32,802 bases of DNA from an uncultured Terriglobus sp. Lineage in GTDB: Bacteria; Acidobacteriota; Terriglobia; Terriglobales; Acidobacteriaceae. The notes beneath the pieces are model-generated. The model did not search any database and had not been told where the DNA came from. It saw only the letters and a program-made list of their open reading frames with translations. Below are positions 7,072 to 15,692 of this stretch, one piece after another. The stretch lies in NCBI GenBank assembly GCA_937871605.1, contig CALMRM010000287.1, positions 17,294 to 50,095 on the forward strand, written 5' to 3'. Every line of letters begins with the position of its first letter. The first letter of the stretch is position 1. The translations under genes and the position numbers were made by a program.

Positions 7072-8493
7072 GTGGGCACACAGGCAGAGCAGTTTGACGC
7101 AGTAGTGATCGGCAGCGGGCAGGGTGGCAACCCGTTGGCGCAGGCCATGATGAAGCACGGTTGGAAGACGGCCGTCGTGGAGCGCCGCTACCCGGGCGGC
7201 ACCTGCGTTAACGACGGCTGCACGCCGTCCAAGACCATCGACGCCAGCGCGCGTGTGGCTTACCTGGCAAAGCGTGGCGACGATTTTGGCGTGGAGACCG
7301 GGCCCGTCACGGTGGACCTGCGCAAGGTGTACGAGCGCAAGCAGAAGCTGGTAACAGCCTCGCGCAAGAACAACGGCGAAGCACTCGAGGGCGATCACGG
7401 CACGCTGATCCTGGGCGAGGCAAGCTTTGCAGAGGCGCAGCCGGGCAGCGGCACTTACCTGCTCGACGTGCTGCTGCAGGAGGGCGGCACGCGCCAGCTG
7501 CAAACGCCCCGCGTATTTCTCAACACAGGCGAACGCCCCAACCCGCCGGACCTTGACGGGCTGGACGAGGTGCCATACCTGGACAGCACCCGCATCATGG
7601 ACCTGCAGGACGTGCCGAAGCACCTGATCGTGCTGGGTGCGGGCTATATCGCGCTGGAGTTTGCGCAGATGTTTCTGCGCTTTGGAGCGGAGGTCACCGT
7701 CGTCGAACGGGGCGAGCGGCTTGCCTCACACGACGATGAAGACGTGGCCGAGTGCCTTCGCAGCATCCTCGAAGAGGATGGCATGCGCATCCTCACCTGC
7801 TCTGCCGTCAAGCGTGTTTCTGGCGACGAGAACGCCGTAACGCTGGACGTCGAAGTCGAAGGCAAGCCGCAAACCATTGAAGGCTCACACCTGCTGGTCG
7901 CGACCGGCCGCACGCCCAACGTGGAGTCGCTGCACCTCGACCGGGCGGGAGTGAAGCAGAAAGAACGCGGCGGCTATGTGGAGGTAAACGACCGGCTGGA
8001 GACCAGCGCCCCCGGCATCTGGGCGCTGGGCGACGTGAAGGGTGGCCAGGCCTTTACCCACATTTCCTATGACGACTTCCGCGTCCTGCGCACCAACCTG
8101 CTACAGAACGGCAGCACCTCCACGGAGGGCCGGCTGACCAACTACGTGATGTATACCGACCCGGAACTGGGCCGCATCGGCTTGAATGAGACCGACGCAA
8201 AGAAGGAGAACATCCCGTACCGCGTAGCACAGGTCCCCATGAAGCAGATGGCGCGCGCCAACCAGATGTTTGAACCGCGCGGCACCATCAAGGCGCTGGT
8301 CGATCCCGAGACAAAACAGATTCTGGGTGCCACCGTGCTGGGCGTGGACGGCGGCGAAGTGACCGCACAGCTGCAGCTGGCCATGATGGGCAAGCTACCG
8401 TACACGGCACTGCGTGACGGCATCTTTGCGCACCCGACCAAGGCCGAGGTGTTGAACACACTCTTTACCAGCTTTCGCGACGGCGAGGAGTAA
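7072..8493 (+). CDS. FAD-dependent pyridine nucleotide-disulfide oxidoreductase (MerA/Lpd-like)
   Basis: The 473-residue flavoprotein has the full glutathione-reductase fold. The FAD-binding VVIGSGQGGNPLA is at the N-terminus, the redox-active disulfide is GGTCVNDGCTPSK, the NAD(P)H-binding Rossmann motif is VLGAGYIALEFAQ, and the second FAD motif is GIWALGDVKGG. The C-terminal AHPTKAE holds the catalytic His-Glu pair. The sequence style is nearest to proteins annotated as mercuric reductase, but it lacks the N-terminal metal-binding domain and the C-terminal cysteine pair of true MerA. No merR or 2-oxoacid dehydrogenase subunit is nearby, so the substrate is unknown. It starts at GTG 7072 after AGGAG. 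Alr follows 31 nt downstream. Confidence 0.88.
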   Translation: MGTQAEQFDAVVIGSGQGGNPLAQAMMKHGWKTAVVERRYPGGTCVNDGCTPSKTIDASARVAYLAKRGDDFGVETGPVTVDLRKVYERKQKLVTASRKNNGEALEGDHGTLILGEASFAEAQPGSGTYLLDVLLQEGGTRQLQTPRVFLNTGERPNPPDLDGLDEVPYLDSTRIMDLQDVPKHLIVLGAGYIALEFAQMFLRFGAEVTVVERGERLASHDDEDVAECLRSILEEDGMRILTCSAVKRVSGDENAVTLDVEVEGKPQTIEGSHLLVATGRTPNVESLHLDRAGVKQKERGGYVEVNDRLETSAPGIWALGDVKGGQAFTHISYDDFRVLRTNLLQNGSTSTEGRLTNYVMYTDPELGRIGLNETDAKKENIPYRVAQVPMKQMARANQMFEPRGTIKALVDPETKQILGATVLGVDGGEVTAQLQLAMMGKLPYTALRDGIFAHPTKAEVLNTLFTSFRDGEE

Positions 8494-8524
8494 CACAGCC
8501 TGTCCCGCTTAGCATGGGAAGAGC

Positions 8525-9739
8525 ATGCCGAGCGACACCCCACGCCGAACGCGCCCGATCGTGGCCAGCATCTCCGCCGCGGCGCTCCGGCACAACTACT
8601 CCGCCCTGCGTGCAGCCGCAGGCATGGAAACATTGGCCGTCGTCAAGGCCGATGCATACGGCCACGGTGCCGCGCTGTGTGCTCCGGAACTGGTGGCTGC
8701 CGGTGCAAGATGGCTGGGCGTTACCTCTGTGGACGAGGGCATCGCGGTGCGGCATGCCTTGCGCGGAGCGGCGGCAGACATCCCCACGCACATCCTGGTG
8801 ATGTGCGGTCTGTGGCAGGGTGAAGCGGGTGCCTGCCTTGACCATGCCCTGACACCCGTGGTGTGGGAGCCATACCAGTTGCACCTGCTGCAGGCTGAAG
8901 GGGAGCGCCGCGCACTGCCAAGCGGCTCTGTTCCGGTGCACGTAGAGATCGATACCGGCATGGCGCGCCAGGGCGTGAAACCCGGCGCGGCGCTGCACGA
9001 TCTGCTGACCTGCCTGCAGACCACGCCCGTCCTGCGGGTGGACGGCGCGATGACGCACCTTGCTTCCAGCGAATGTGCGGCAGACCCGCAGAACACAACG
9101 CAGATGGACCGCTTCCGACAAGCACTCGAGCAGGTACAGCGGGCAGGACTGAGGCCAGCCTGGGTCCACGCCGGGAACAGCGCTTCGCTCGACAGCGGCT
9201 TGATGCCGCATGCGTTGCCCGCACTCGCGGCGACGCTGGGCACACGGCCCATGACGCGCACCGGCGTGGCCCTGTATGGGTACGCCCTGCCGCTGGAGAG
9301 TGCCGCGCCGCACGTAGAGCCACACCTGCGTCCCGTTCTGACGTGGACCACGCGCATCGTAAGCCTGCGCGATGTGGCAGCCGGTAGCACCGTGGGGTAC
9401 AACGCGGCATTTGTCGCACCGCGGCCCATGCGGCTGGCGCTGCTGCCGGTGGGCTATGCCGACGGCTTTCGGCGCGCGCTCTCCTCCAGCACACACCAGC
9501 CGGGCGGCGCGGTGCTCATCGGCGGCAGGCGCGCGCCGGTCGTGGGCCGCGTCTCCATGGACCTGACCGTGGTCGATGTATCGGACCTGCCAGACGCAGC
9601 CATTGGCGATGAGGCCGTGCTGATTGGTTCGCAGGGGGCGGAGCACATCGGCGCGGACGAACACGCCAGGCTCGCAAACACCAGCATGTACGAGGTGCTG
9701 TGCGGCATCAGCGACCGTGTGCCACGCGTGCTCTCGTAA
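8525..9739 (+). CDS. alr: Alanine racemase
   Basis: Alr interconverts L- and D-alanine with pyridoxal phosphate, supplying D-Ala for peptidoglycan. The PLP lysine lies in AVVKADAYGHG (Lys41). Further family segments are GSTVGYNAAF, LPVGYADGF and VGRVSMDLTVVDVSDLP, and the C-terminal NTSMYEVLCGIS. The product is 404 residues, slightly longer than usual, mostly from insertions in the middle. The start is ATG 8525 with GGGAAG upstream. It is probably co-transcribed with the preceding flavoprotein gene. Confidence 0.95.
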   Translation: MPSDTPRRTRPIVASISAAALRHNYSALRAAAGMETLAVVKADAYGHGAALCAPELVAAGARWLGVTSVDEGIAVRHALRGAAADIPTHILVMCGLWQGEAGACLDHALTPVVWEPYQLHLLQAEGERRALPSGSVPVHVEIDTGMARQGVKPGAALHDLLTCLQTTPVLRVDGAMTHLASSECAADPQNTTQMDRFRQALEQVQRAGLRPAWVHAGNSASLDSGLMPHALPALAATLGTRPMTRTGVALYGYALPLESAAPHVEPHLRPVLTWTTRIVSLRDVAAGSTVGYNAAFVAPRPMRLALLPVGYADGFRRALSSSTHQPGGAVLIGGRRAPVVGRVSMDLTVVDVSDLPDAAIGDEAVLIGSQGAEHIGADEHARLANTSMYEVLCGISDRVPRVLS

Positions 9740-9751
9740 GCCAGCAACGCG

Positions 9752-10510
9752 CTAAGGCTGCCGCTTCTTCTCTACAACCGTGTAGCCCTCAGGCGGCTTG
9801 AACCATTTGGCTTCTGGTTCCGTGGTCGTGATCTCCGTCACAACAAACTTTTGCTCGCCCAACGACGGTGACTGCACGATCGACAGGAGGTTGAGGCCAA
9901 GGTGGTCCGAGAACATCATGTCGCGGTGATACGTGGTCAGTTGGCTGTTGCCCATGGCCCCAGGCTGTACCGTCATGGTATCGCGATACGCGTGCACGGG
10001 CACACCGGCCACCGTCTCGGCCCCCAGGTCCTCATGCTCTCGAAAGGCTTTGCCACCCCACACCGGGCCTGACTTCGTCATGGCGGGTGGCTGCTGTAAC
10101 GGCGGCGCGTCTTCATGCGGGCTGCTCTCGCACAGGTGCGTGCGCGGGTTGCACTCGTAATACATGCCCGAGACAGGGTCATCGATCTGGATCCAGCTCA
10201 TGCGGGAGCGTCCGATGCTGCCTTTCGGCTCCAGCAGCCAACGCTCCATGTAGATGCGGCCCTGGCTGTCGCGCTTGATCGGCCGCGAGTTCACCGAGGT
10301 CATGGTTCCGCCACTCAGCAACGGGCGCGTCCACTCCGTCGACAGCTGCAAGCTGAAGGGTGCACCTGCAAGATTCGGCACGTAGATGCTCTCAAGCACC
10401 TCCTGGCCCCGGCCGAAGTAGCTGACGCCACCGTCCTCCTGCTGCGCAGACGCACTCGCAAGGCTTAGCACCACCGTGCACACAACACCCAGAACAAGCT
10501 CACGCTTCAT
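9752..10510 (-). CDS. Secreted hypothetical protein, 252 aa
   Basis: The product has a clear signal peptide (MKRELVLGVVCTVVLSLASASAQ). No named domain is recognised. The rest is a polar beta-rich protein containing GRIYMERWLLEPKG, a segment with two cysteines (YYECNPRTHLCES) and YHRDMMFSDHLGLNLLSI. It ends with PEAKWFKPPEGYTVVEKK, a type of ending I associate with secreted acidobacterial proteins of unknown role. It is the last gene of the long minus-strand run, 24 nt after glmM. The alr gene converges on it. Confidence 0.75.
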   Translation of the reverse strand: MKRELVLGVVCTVVLSLASASAQQEDGGVSYFGRGQEVLESIYVPNLAGAPFSLQLSTEWTRPLLSGGTMTSVNSRPIKRDSQGRIYMERWLLEPKGSIGRSRMSWIQIDDPVSGMYYECNPRTHLCESSPHEDAPPLQQPPAMTKSGPVWGGKAFREHEDLGAETVAGVPVHAYRDTMTVQPGAMGNSQLTTYHRDMMFSDHLGLNLLSIVQSPSLGEQKFVVTEITTTEPEAKWFKPPEGYTVVEKKRQP

Positions 10511-10518
10511 GCGCAGCA

Positions 10519-10540
10519 GTGTACTCCCGCGGAGTTACAC
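10519..10540 (-). other. Hairpin spanning the glmM stop codon
   Basis: On the minus strand GTGT-A-ACTCC and GGAGT-ACAC form a nine-pair stem with one bulged A and a 3-nt loop. It covers the glmM TAA and ends 8 nt before the ATG of the next gene. It could modulate read-through or translation of that gene. There is no T-run. Confidence 0.35.
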
Positions 10541-11890
10541 GGCTGCGCCCAGCTCAGCACGAATGGCCGCGGCGATGGTATCCGCATGGTGCCGCATGGC
10601 GGCTTCATCCTCGGCCTCAATCATGACGCGCGCCAGCGCCTCCGTTCCGCTGTAGCGGATGACCACGCGGCCCGTGTCCGCCAATGCCTGCTCGGCATCG
10701 CGAATGGCTGCGGCGACGGACGGGATCGATTCCAGCGGCCTCTTTTCGCGGACGCGCACGTTCACGATGACCTGCGGAAACGTCTTGAGATCGGCCGTCA
10801 ATTCGGCCAGGGACTTTCCGCTGCGATGCAGAATATCCAGCAGCAGCAGAGCCGTCAGCAGGCCATCGCCCGTGGTGCTTTTGCCCGTGAACAGGATGTG
10901 GCCGCTCTGCTCGCCGCCCAGACTCGCACCGGTCTTTTGCATCTGCTCCAGCACGTACTTGTCGCCCACAGGCGCGCGCAGCATACGGATGCCGCTGCGC
11001 TTCAACGCCGCCTCCAGCCCCATGTTGCTCATGGTGGTCGCCACCACGGTGCTGTCGTGCAGCAGGCCGCGTGCCTGCAAATCGCGCCCGGCCAGCAGCA
11101 TCACGGCATCGCCATTCACCACCGCGCCGTTCTCGTCGGCAAACAGCGCGCGGTCGGCGTCGCCGTCGAAGGTAATGCCCAGATCCGCCTTTTCCTCGAC
11201 GACCATGCGCGCCACCACTTGGGGGTGCAGCGCGCCGCAGCCCTCGTTGATATTGCGGCCGTCTGGGCTTGCGTTGTGGATGCGCACCTCGCCCAGCAGG
11301 CCGGCAAACAGCTGCGGCGCAACGGCGGACGCGGCACCATTCGCGCAATCCACCACGATGCGCTTGCCATCCAGGGACAACCCGGGCGCGGCTGCCAACA
11401 GCGAGCGAACGTACTCCGCGCGGTCAGCCTCTTCTACAACCGGCGATGCCTCACTGTGCGCAGCGTCGGCATGGTTGGCAGCCAACTGCGCAAAGATCTC
11501 ATCCTCAATCGCCAGTTCCGTCGCATCCGGCAGCTTGTAGCCGTCCGGGCCGAACACCTTGATGCCGTTGTCCTGCCAGGGATTGTGCGAGGCGGAAATG
11601 ACGATGCCCGCACTGAAGCCATGAGCACGCGTCAAGTATGCGATGGCGGGCGTGGTGATGACCCCGGCAGACTCCACGGCGGCGCCGCCCTGCCGCAAAC
11701 CCGCCGTAACCGTCGCGGCAATCCACCCGCTCGACTCCCGCGTGTCCATGCCCAGCACCACCCGCGGCTGACCGCCACCCTTGCCGATGTGGTGCGCCAG
11801 CGCCACGCCCACGGCAAACACCGTGCGACCATCCAGCGGCGCTTCACCCGCAACGGCGCGAATGCCATCCGTTCCAAACAGCTTCCTCAT
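10535..11890 (-). CDS. glmM: Phosphoglucosamine mutase
   Basis: GlmM converts glucosamine-6-phosphate to glucosamine-1-phosphate on the way to UDP-GlcNAc for peptidoglycan and lipopolysaccharide. The 451-residue length is normal. All four active-site regions are visible: the phosphoserine loop ISASHNP (Ser101), the metal-binding DGDADR (242-247), the sugar-binding GEQSGH and the phosphate-binding RYSGTEALARVM. The last is slightly unusual, since Tyr and Ala replace the common Pro residues. The start MRKLFGTDGIRA is typical. Its ATG overlaps the xseA stop as ATGA, so the two are translationally coupled. Confidence 0.97.
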   Translation of the reverse strand: MRKLFGTDGIRAVAGEAPLDGRTVFAVGVALAHHIGKGGGQPRVVLGMDTRESSGWIAATVTAGLRQGGAAVESAGVITTPAIAYLTRAHGFSAGIVISASHNPWQDNGIKVFGPDGYKLPDATELAIEDEIFAQLAANHADAAHSEASPVVEEADRAEYVRSLLAAAPGLSLDGKRIVVDCANGAASAVAPQLFAGLLGEVRIHNASPDGRNINEGCGALHPQVVARMVVEEKADLGITFDGDADRALFADENGAVVNGDAVMLLAGRDLQARGLLHDSTVVATTMSNMGLEAALKRSGIRMLRAPVGDKYVLEQMQKTGASLGGEQSGHILFTGKSTTGDGLLTALLLLDILHRSGKSLAELTADLKTFPQVIVNVRVREKRPLESIPSVAAAIRDAEQALADTGRVVIRYSGTEALARVMIEAEDEAAMRHHADTIAAAIRAELGAAV

Positions 11891-13539
11891 CCTGCCTCGT
11901 TCTCCCGTTGCGTTTCAGTACCGGTCACGCGCGAACCCACCGTGCCCCGGTGCAGCCGCGTGGTGATGGTATCGCCTGCATGGACCTCATCGGCAGATCG
12001 GAGCAGCGTTCCATTCGCGCGGAAGCTCAGTGAGTACCCACGCTGCAGCACGGCCAGCGGAGACAATGCACCCAAGTGGCTTGCAGCCCGCGCTACGCGC
12101 GCACGTTGTACCTGCGCAAACGACTCGCCCGCATGCCGCAATCGGTTATCGGCATGCTGCACTTGCTGCCGTTCGCTGGAAGCAACTGCCGCGCCCACCC
12201 GCAGCAGCCGCTCGTGCAGGGTCCGGCTCCGGCTCTGCGCCCGCGCCACACCCCGGCTTACATCCTGTGCCTGCACGCGCGAGCCAAGTTCCCGCACGCG
12301 GCTGCCCCGCACTTGTAACAGGCTGCGCATGGCCGCTTCCAGCCGAAAGCGACGCTCATCCACACGTTGCTGTCGGCGACCCAGCACGTCGGCCATCCTC
12401 GCAAAGGTCGCAGGGGCGTTCAGCCGTGCAAAGCGCTGCTGTGCGTGCATCTGCTGAAAGCGCATGCCGCGCAGCAGCCGTGCCTCCAGCGCCTGCACAC
12501 GCTCCTCCACACGGTGCTGCGCGGCGGTAATCAGTTCCGCCGCGGCAGAGGGCGTGGGCGCGCGCAGGTCCGCCACAAAGTCGGCAATGGTGAAGTCCGT
12601 CTCATGCCCCACGGCGCTGACCACCGGCAGCCTCGACGCCGCGATCCCGCGCGCCAGGGCCTCATCGTTGAAGCCCTGCAGGTCCTCTGCAGAGCCGCCA
12701 CCGCGTGCAATCACAATGACATCCACGGCATGTTGGCCGCTCGTGTTGAAGTACCGCAGCCCGCGCAGCACGTCCGCGGCGCAGGTGGCTCCCTGCATGG
12801 CCGCCGGGAACACCAGCATGTTCATGCAGCCGTGCCGCCGCCGCAGCACCGTGCGAATGTCGTGCAGCACCGCACCTTGCGTACTGGTAATGACGCCCAC
12901 CGTGCGCGGAAAGGCGGGCAGCGCCCGCTTGCGCTCCGCCTCAAATAAACCCTCTGCACGCAGCTTTGCTTTGAGCTGCTCAAACGCGACCTGCAGCGCA
13001 CCCGCGCCGCGCGGTTCCAGCGACTCGCCAATGAGCTGCAGCTGGCCACGGCTCTCAAACACGGAGACACGCCCGCGCACCAGCACGGCCATGCCATCCT
13101 CTGGCCGGAAGCGCAGCAGCGACGCCTGTCTGCGAAACAGCACGACGAGTAACTGCGCGTCGCCATCCTTCAGCGTAAAGTACAGGTGGCCGCTCGGTGC
13201 GGGGCGGCAGTTGGAAATCTCGCCCTCTACCCACACATCGGCGTAGTCACGCTCCACGCGGCCACGCAGCGTGCTGACAAGTTCTGCAACCGACCACAGC
13301 TTGCGCTCGGCGGGAGCAACGGTGGGAGCAGTTGGAACCGGTGCAGCGGCAACGGGCGTTTCAGGCCGCTCCGGTTGCGCTTCCGGCTCTGCTTCTGTTG
13401 GCTCTGCTTCTGTGAAGAGGAGGCCGAACTGACCCAGCCGGTCTGCCTGTGGCGTGGGCGCGGGCCGCTTGGCAACACGCCCGCGCCGCTGCGCAAACAG
13501 CTGTGCCAGTGAAGCCGGTGTTTGGTCAGGCGAAGCCAT
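11887..13539 (-). CDS. xseA: Exodeoxyribonuclease VII large subunit
   Basis: XseA is the catalytic subunit of ExoVII, which degrades single-stranded DNA in both directions. The N-terminal OB-fold begins at LWSVAELVSTLRGRVE (about residue 80) and includes VWVEGEISNCR and GHLYFTLKD. The catalytic domain holds ARGGGSAEDLQGFNDE and SAVGHETDFTIADFVAD. A long coiled-coil follows, then the small C-terminal domain (VLQRGYSLSF). At 550 residues it exceeds the usual 400-460, mainly through an 80-residue Pro/Ala/Glu-rich N-terminal extension. A 15-nt tandem repeat at 13385-13414 encodes TEAEP twice there. No xseB is adjacent. Confidence 0.95.
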   Translation of the reverse strand: MASPDQTPASLAQLFAQRRGRVAKRPAPTPQADRLGQFGLLFTEAEPTEAEPEAQPERPETPVAAAPVPTAPTVAPAERKLWSVAELVSTLRGRVERDYADVWVEGEISNCRPAPSGHLYFTLKDGDAQLLVVLFRRQASLLRFRPEDGMAVLVRGRVSVFESRGQLQLIGESLEPRGAGALQVAFEQLKAKLRAEGLFEAERKRALPAFPRTVGVITSTQGAVLHDIRTVLRRRHGCMNMLVFPAAMQGATCAADVLRGLRYFNTSGQHAVDVIVIARGGGSAEDLQGFNDEALARGIAASRLPVVSAVGHETDFTIADFVADLRAPTPSAAAELITAAQHRVEERVQALEARLLRGMRFQQMHAQQRFARLNAPATFARMADVLGRRQQRVDERRFRLEAAMRSLLQVRGSRVRELGSRVQAQDVSRGVARAQSRSRTLHERLLRVGAAVASSERQQVQHADNRLRHAGESFAQVQRARVARAASHLGALSPLAVLQRGYSLSFRANGTLLRSADEVHAGDTITTRLHRGTVGSRVTGTETQRENEAG

Positions 13540-13557
13540 ACGGATGCCGCCGCTGGA

Positions 13558-14307
13558 TCACTGCGCGGGTGCGCCGCTCAGCTTCTGTGTCGCAATCTCC
13601 GCGGCGGCGGACTTGGGATCCTTGTCCTTGATCTCCGCATAGATCTTTTTGGCATCGGCTGCCTTGCCGGTGCTCTCATACAGCGCAGCCAGGTCAAGCC
13701 GCGCCAGCCCGGCGGGTACCAGAACCGAGGGCGTACTGGCCACCTTCTTGTACGTGTCAATAGCCAGGGTGTCGCGGCCGGTGTCATGGTACAGCCCCGC
13801 CAGCGCCATCTCTGACAGTGTGGCGACGTCGCGATTGGACGTGTCTGCGCTCTTCTTCAGCAGCGGTTCTGCCGCACCCTTGTCCCCGGCATCCAGTGTC
13901 GAAACGGCCTGCAGGTACCGTGCATTGCGGCCCGCAGGCGTCATGCCGTATTTGTCCGCAATGGCACCGAACTGCACCGCAGCGGCGCGGGCCCGCTCCG
14001 CCGTGCTGGAGAAGCTCTTGGTGCTGGGCGGCACGGGCTGGTCCGGCGTGCTCACCGGTGTGTCCAGCACCTGCATGGCATCGGCAAGTGCGGCGCTGGC
14101 TGCGTTGGATCGTACGGTGTAGGTAACGGAGATGGCCGCGACCACCAGTACCACCGCCACAATCGCGACCAGCAGTCGCAGGGCAAGCGCACGATCGTTC
14201 TGGATGCGGTCAAAAAACGCGGTGCTGCTTACGTTGGTGTTTACAGCCAACGGACCATCCTGCCGTAATGGCAAGGGCGTGGTGCGGGTACGGGTCACAG
14301 GGTCCAA
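13558..14307 (-). CDS. Membrane-anchored TPR-like protein
   Basis: The product has one N-terminal transmembrane helix (LLVAIVAVVLVVAAISVTYTV) followed by an Ala-rich helical region of TPR type: ARYLQAVSTLDAGDKGAAEP, then LAGLYHDTGRDTLAIDTYKK, then LDLAALYESTGKAADAKKIY. This layout resembles the TPR_21/YfgM-like group, whose members act at the membrane with envelope factors. The track starts at 14391 (TTG). I prefer TTG 14307, which has GAGGA 8 nt upstream; TTG 14250 is also possible. It ends 18 nt before xseA and is probably in the same operon. Confidence 0.75.
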   Translation of the reverse strand: MDPVTRTRTTPLPLRQDGPLAVNTNVSSTAFFDRIQNDRALALRLLVAIVAVVLVVAAISVTYTVRSNAASAALADAMQVLDTPVSTPDQPVPPSTKSFSSTAERARAAAVQFGAIADKYGMTPAGRNARYLQAVSTLDAGDKGAAEPLLKKSADTSNRDVATLSEMALAGLYHDTGRDTLAIDTYKKVASTPSVLVPAGLARLDLAALYESTGKAADAKKIYAEIKDKDPKSAAAEIATQKLSGAPAQ

Positions 14308-14441
14308 GAAGCTCTTCCTCTTTGCCGGGCAGTTGAGCACACCGGCAAACTGCGGCAAACGTGCCGTACCCTGAAAGTCTAGCAGGGGCAACCGCTGTGG
14401 TTGAATCTGGTCCGGGGCCGGCGTGGAACGAAACTGCTGAC

Positions 14442-14738
14442 TTAAACAGCACCCTCAATCTCGAAGCTGCGTAGGTTGTCGCCTTCCCCGTCAAGGAGGT
14501 CGTGCGTGCGGATGCGATCCACCCGGCTGCCGCGCGAACCCTTGTGAAGGGCAGCTTCCAGGTCGTGCAACTGCTCCGGGCTGCCGGCGGCAACGGCCTC
14601 CACATGGCCAGCGTCCGTGTTGCGCACCCAGCCGCGTAAGCCGAGTTCCGCCGCCTCACGCTGCACATACCAGCGAAAGCCCACGCCCTGTACCCGGCCC
14701 TCCACCTGATAGTGCCGCGTCAGCAGATCGTCACTCAT
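14442..14738 (-). CDS. acyP: Acylphosphatase
   Basis: Acylphosphatase hydrolyses carboxyl-phosphate bonds of small acyl phosphates. The 98-residue product has the full signature GRVQGVGFRWYVQ with catalytic Arg22, and GWVRNTDAGHVE with catalytic Asn40. Its ATG overlaps the stop of the upstream hydrolase as ATGA, showing tight co-translation. The physiological substrate is unknown, as for most family members. Confidence 0.95.
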   Translation of the reverse strand: MSDDLLTRHYQVEGRVQGVGFRWYVQREAAELGLRGWVRNTDAGHVEAVAAGSPEQLHDLEAALHKGSRGSRVDRIRTHDLLDGEGDNLRSFEIEGAV

Positions 14739-15637
14739 TGCTCGCCGCCTCCAAGGTGCGCCAGAATCTCCCGTGCCGTGTGCTCCGGTGCCTCACGCTG
14801 CGGAAAGTGACCGACACCGTCAAGCAGGACGCGCCGGTAGCCCGCGGTAAAGTATTTGCCCGCGCCGTCGGTGGTCTCGGCTAGCTCACAGTGGTCCTGC
14901 AAGCCATGCAACAGCAGCGTGGGCACACCCAACGTCACCGTGCTTTCAAAGCGGGTCTGCAGCACATCATAGGCAGGGTCTTTCTCCGCATGCCCCCAGC
15001 GCGAACGGTAGCTGTGCAACACCACGTCGGCAAAGTCGTCGCCCGTCCAGCTTTTGGCAGCTTCGGCCAGGTCGCCGGAGCTGTACCACCCCTCCGGGCT
15101 CCACGTATCCCACTGGCGCTTGCAGTAGGCCACCGGATCCTCGCGAAATGCCTTTTCACCCGGCTTGGAGCACAGAAACCACTGGTACCAGAATGCTTGT
15201 GCCTGCGGCAGCTTGGGCGGCTGGCCAATGCCAGGCTCGAACGGCACGGCAATCGTCACCATGCGCCGCAACCGGTGCGGAAACAGCGCCGCCAGGGCAT
15301 GCGCCGTGCGTGCACCCCAGTCATGCCCCACAAAGTCGAAGGTGCTCCACTTTAACGAGTCCGCCAGGTCGATCACGTCCTGCGCAAACGCCACCGGTTG
15401 GCCGGTGTGGCGCGGGTTGCGCCCAAACAGGTTCGACCGGAACTCCGACTTGCCATAGCCGCGCAGGTACGGCACCACCGTGCGGTATCCAGCCTCCTGC
15501 AGCGTGGGCAGCACCTTGTCCCAGGTGCGCGGCGAATCGGGCCATCCATGCAGCAACATGAGCGGCTTGCCATCCTTGGGTCCAGATTCCTCGTAGGTCA
15601 GCTTGAGCCGGTCGGTCTTGAGGGTGTGCGTTCGCAT
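14735..15637 (-). CDS. Alpha/beta hydrolase, epoxide-hydrolase-like
   Basis: The track extends the frame to 15988, but sequence before ATG 15637 is a shadow of the next gene. From 15637 the product is 300 residues. The oxyanion motif HGWP (30-33) and the nucleophile elbow GHDWGA with Asp106 are those of the epoxide hydrolase/haloalkane dehalogenase branch. The catalytic His lies in GVGHFPQREAPE near the end, and an acidic residue lies in LLHGLQDHCE. A cap domain is suggested by the Trp-rich segment FWYQWFLCSKPGE. It is a cytoplasmic enzyme with unknown substrate. Confidence 0.88.
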   Translation of the reverse strand: MRTHTLKTDRLKLTYEESGPKDGKPLMLLHGWPDSPRTWDKVLPTLQEAGYRTVVPYLRGYGKSEFRSNLFGRNPRHTGQPVAFAQDVIDLADSLKWSTFDFVGHDWGARTAHALAALFPHRLRRMVTIAVPFEPGIGQPPKLPQAQAFWYQWFLCSKPGEKAFREDPVAYCKRQWDTWSPEGWYSSGDLAEAAKSWTGDDFADVVLHSYRSRWGHAEKDPAYDVLQTRFESTVTLGVPTLLLHGLQDHCELAETTDGAGKYFTAGYRRVLLDGVGHFPQREAPEHTAREILAHLGGGEQ

Positions 15638-15692
15638 GGGAGTAAGATGCGCGCCGGCCTGCAGCCGTAGCCACGCAAGAGGGCCATGCCGC

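Noticed and set aside
10586-12457. 623-aa plus-strand ORF opposite glmM and xseA
   Set aside because: It is a low-complexity antisense shadow of two well-identified genes.
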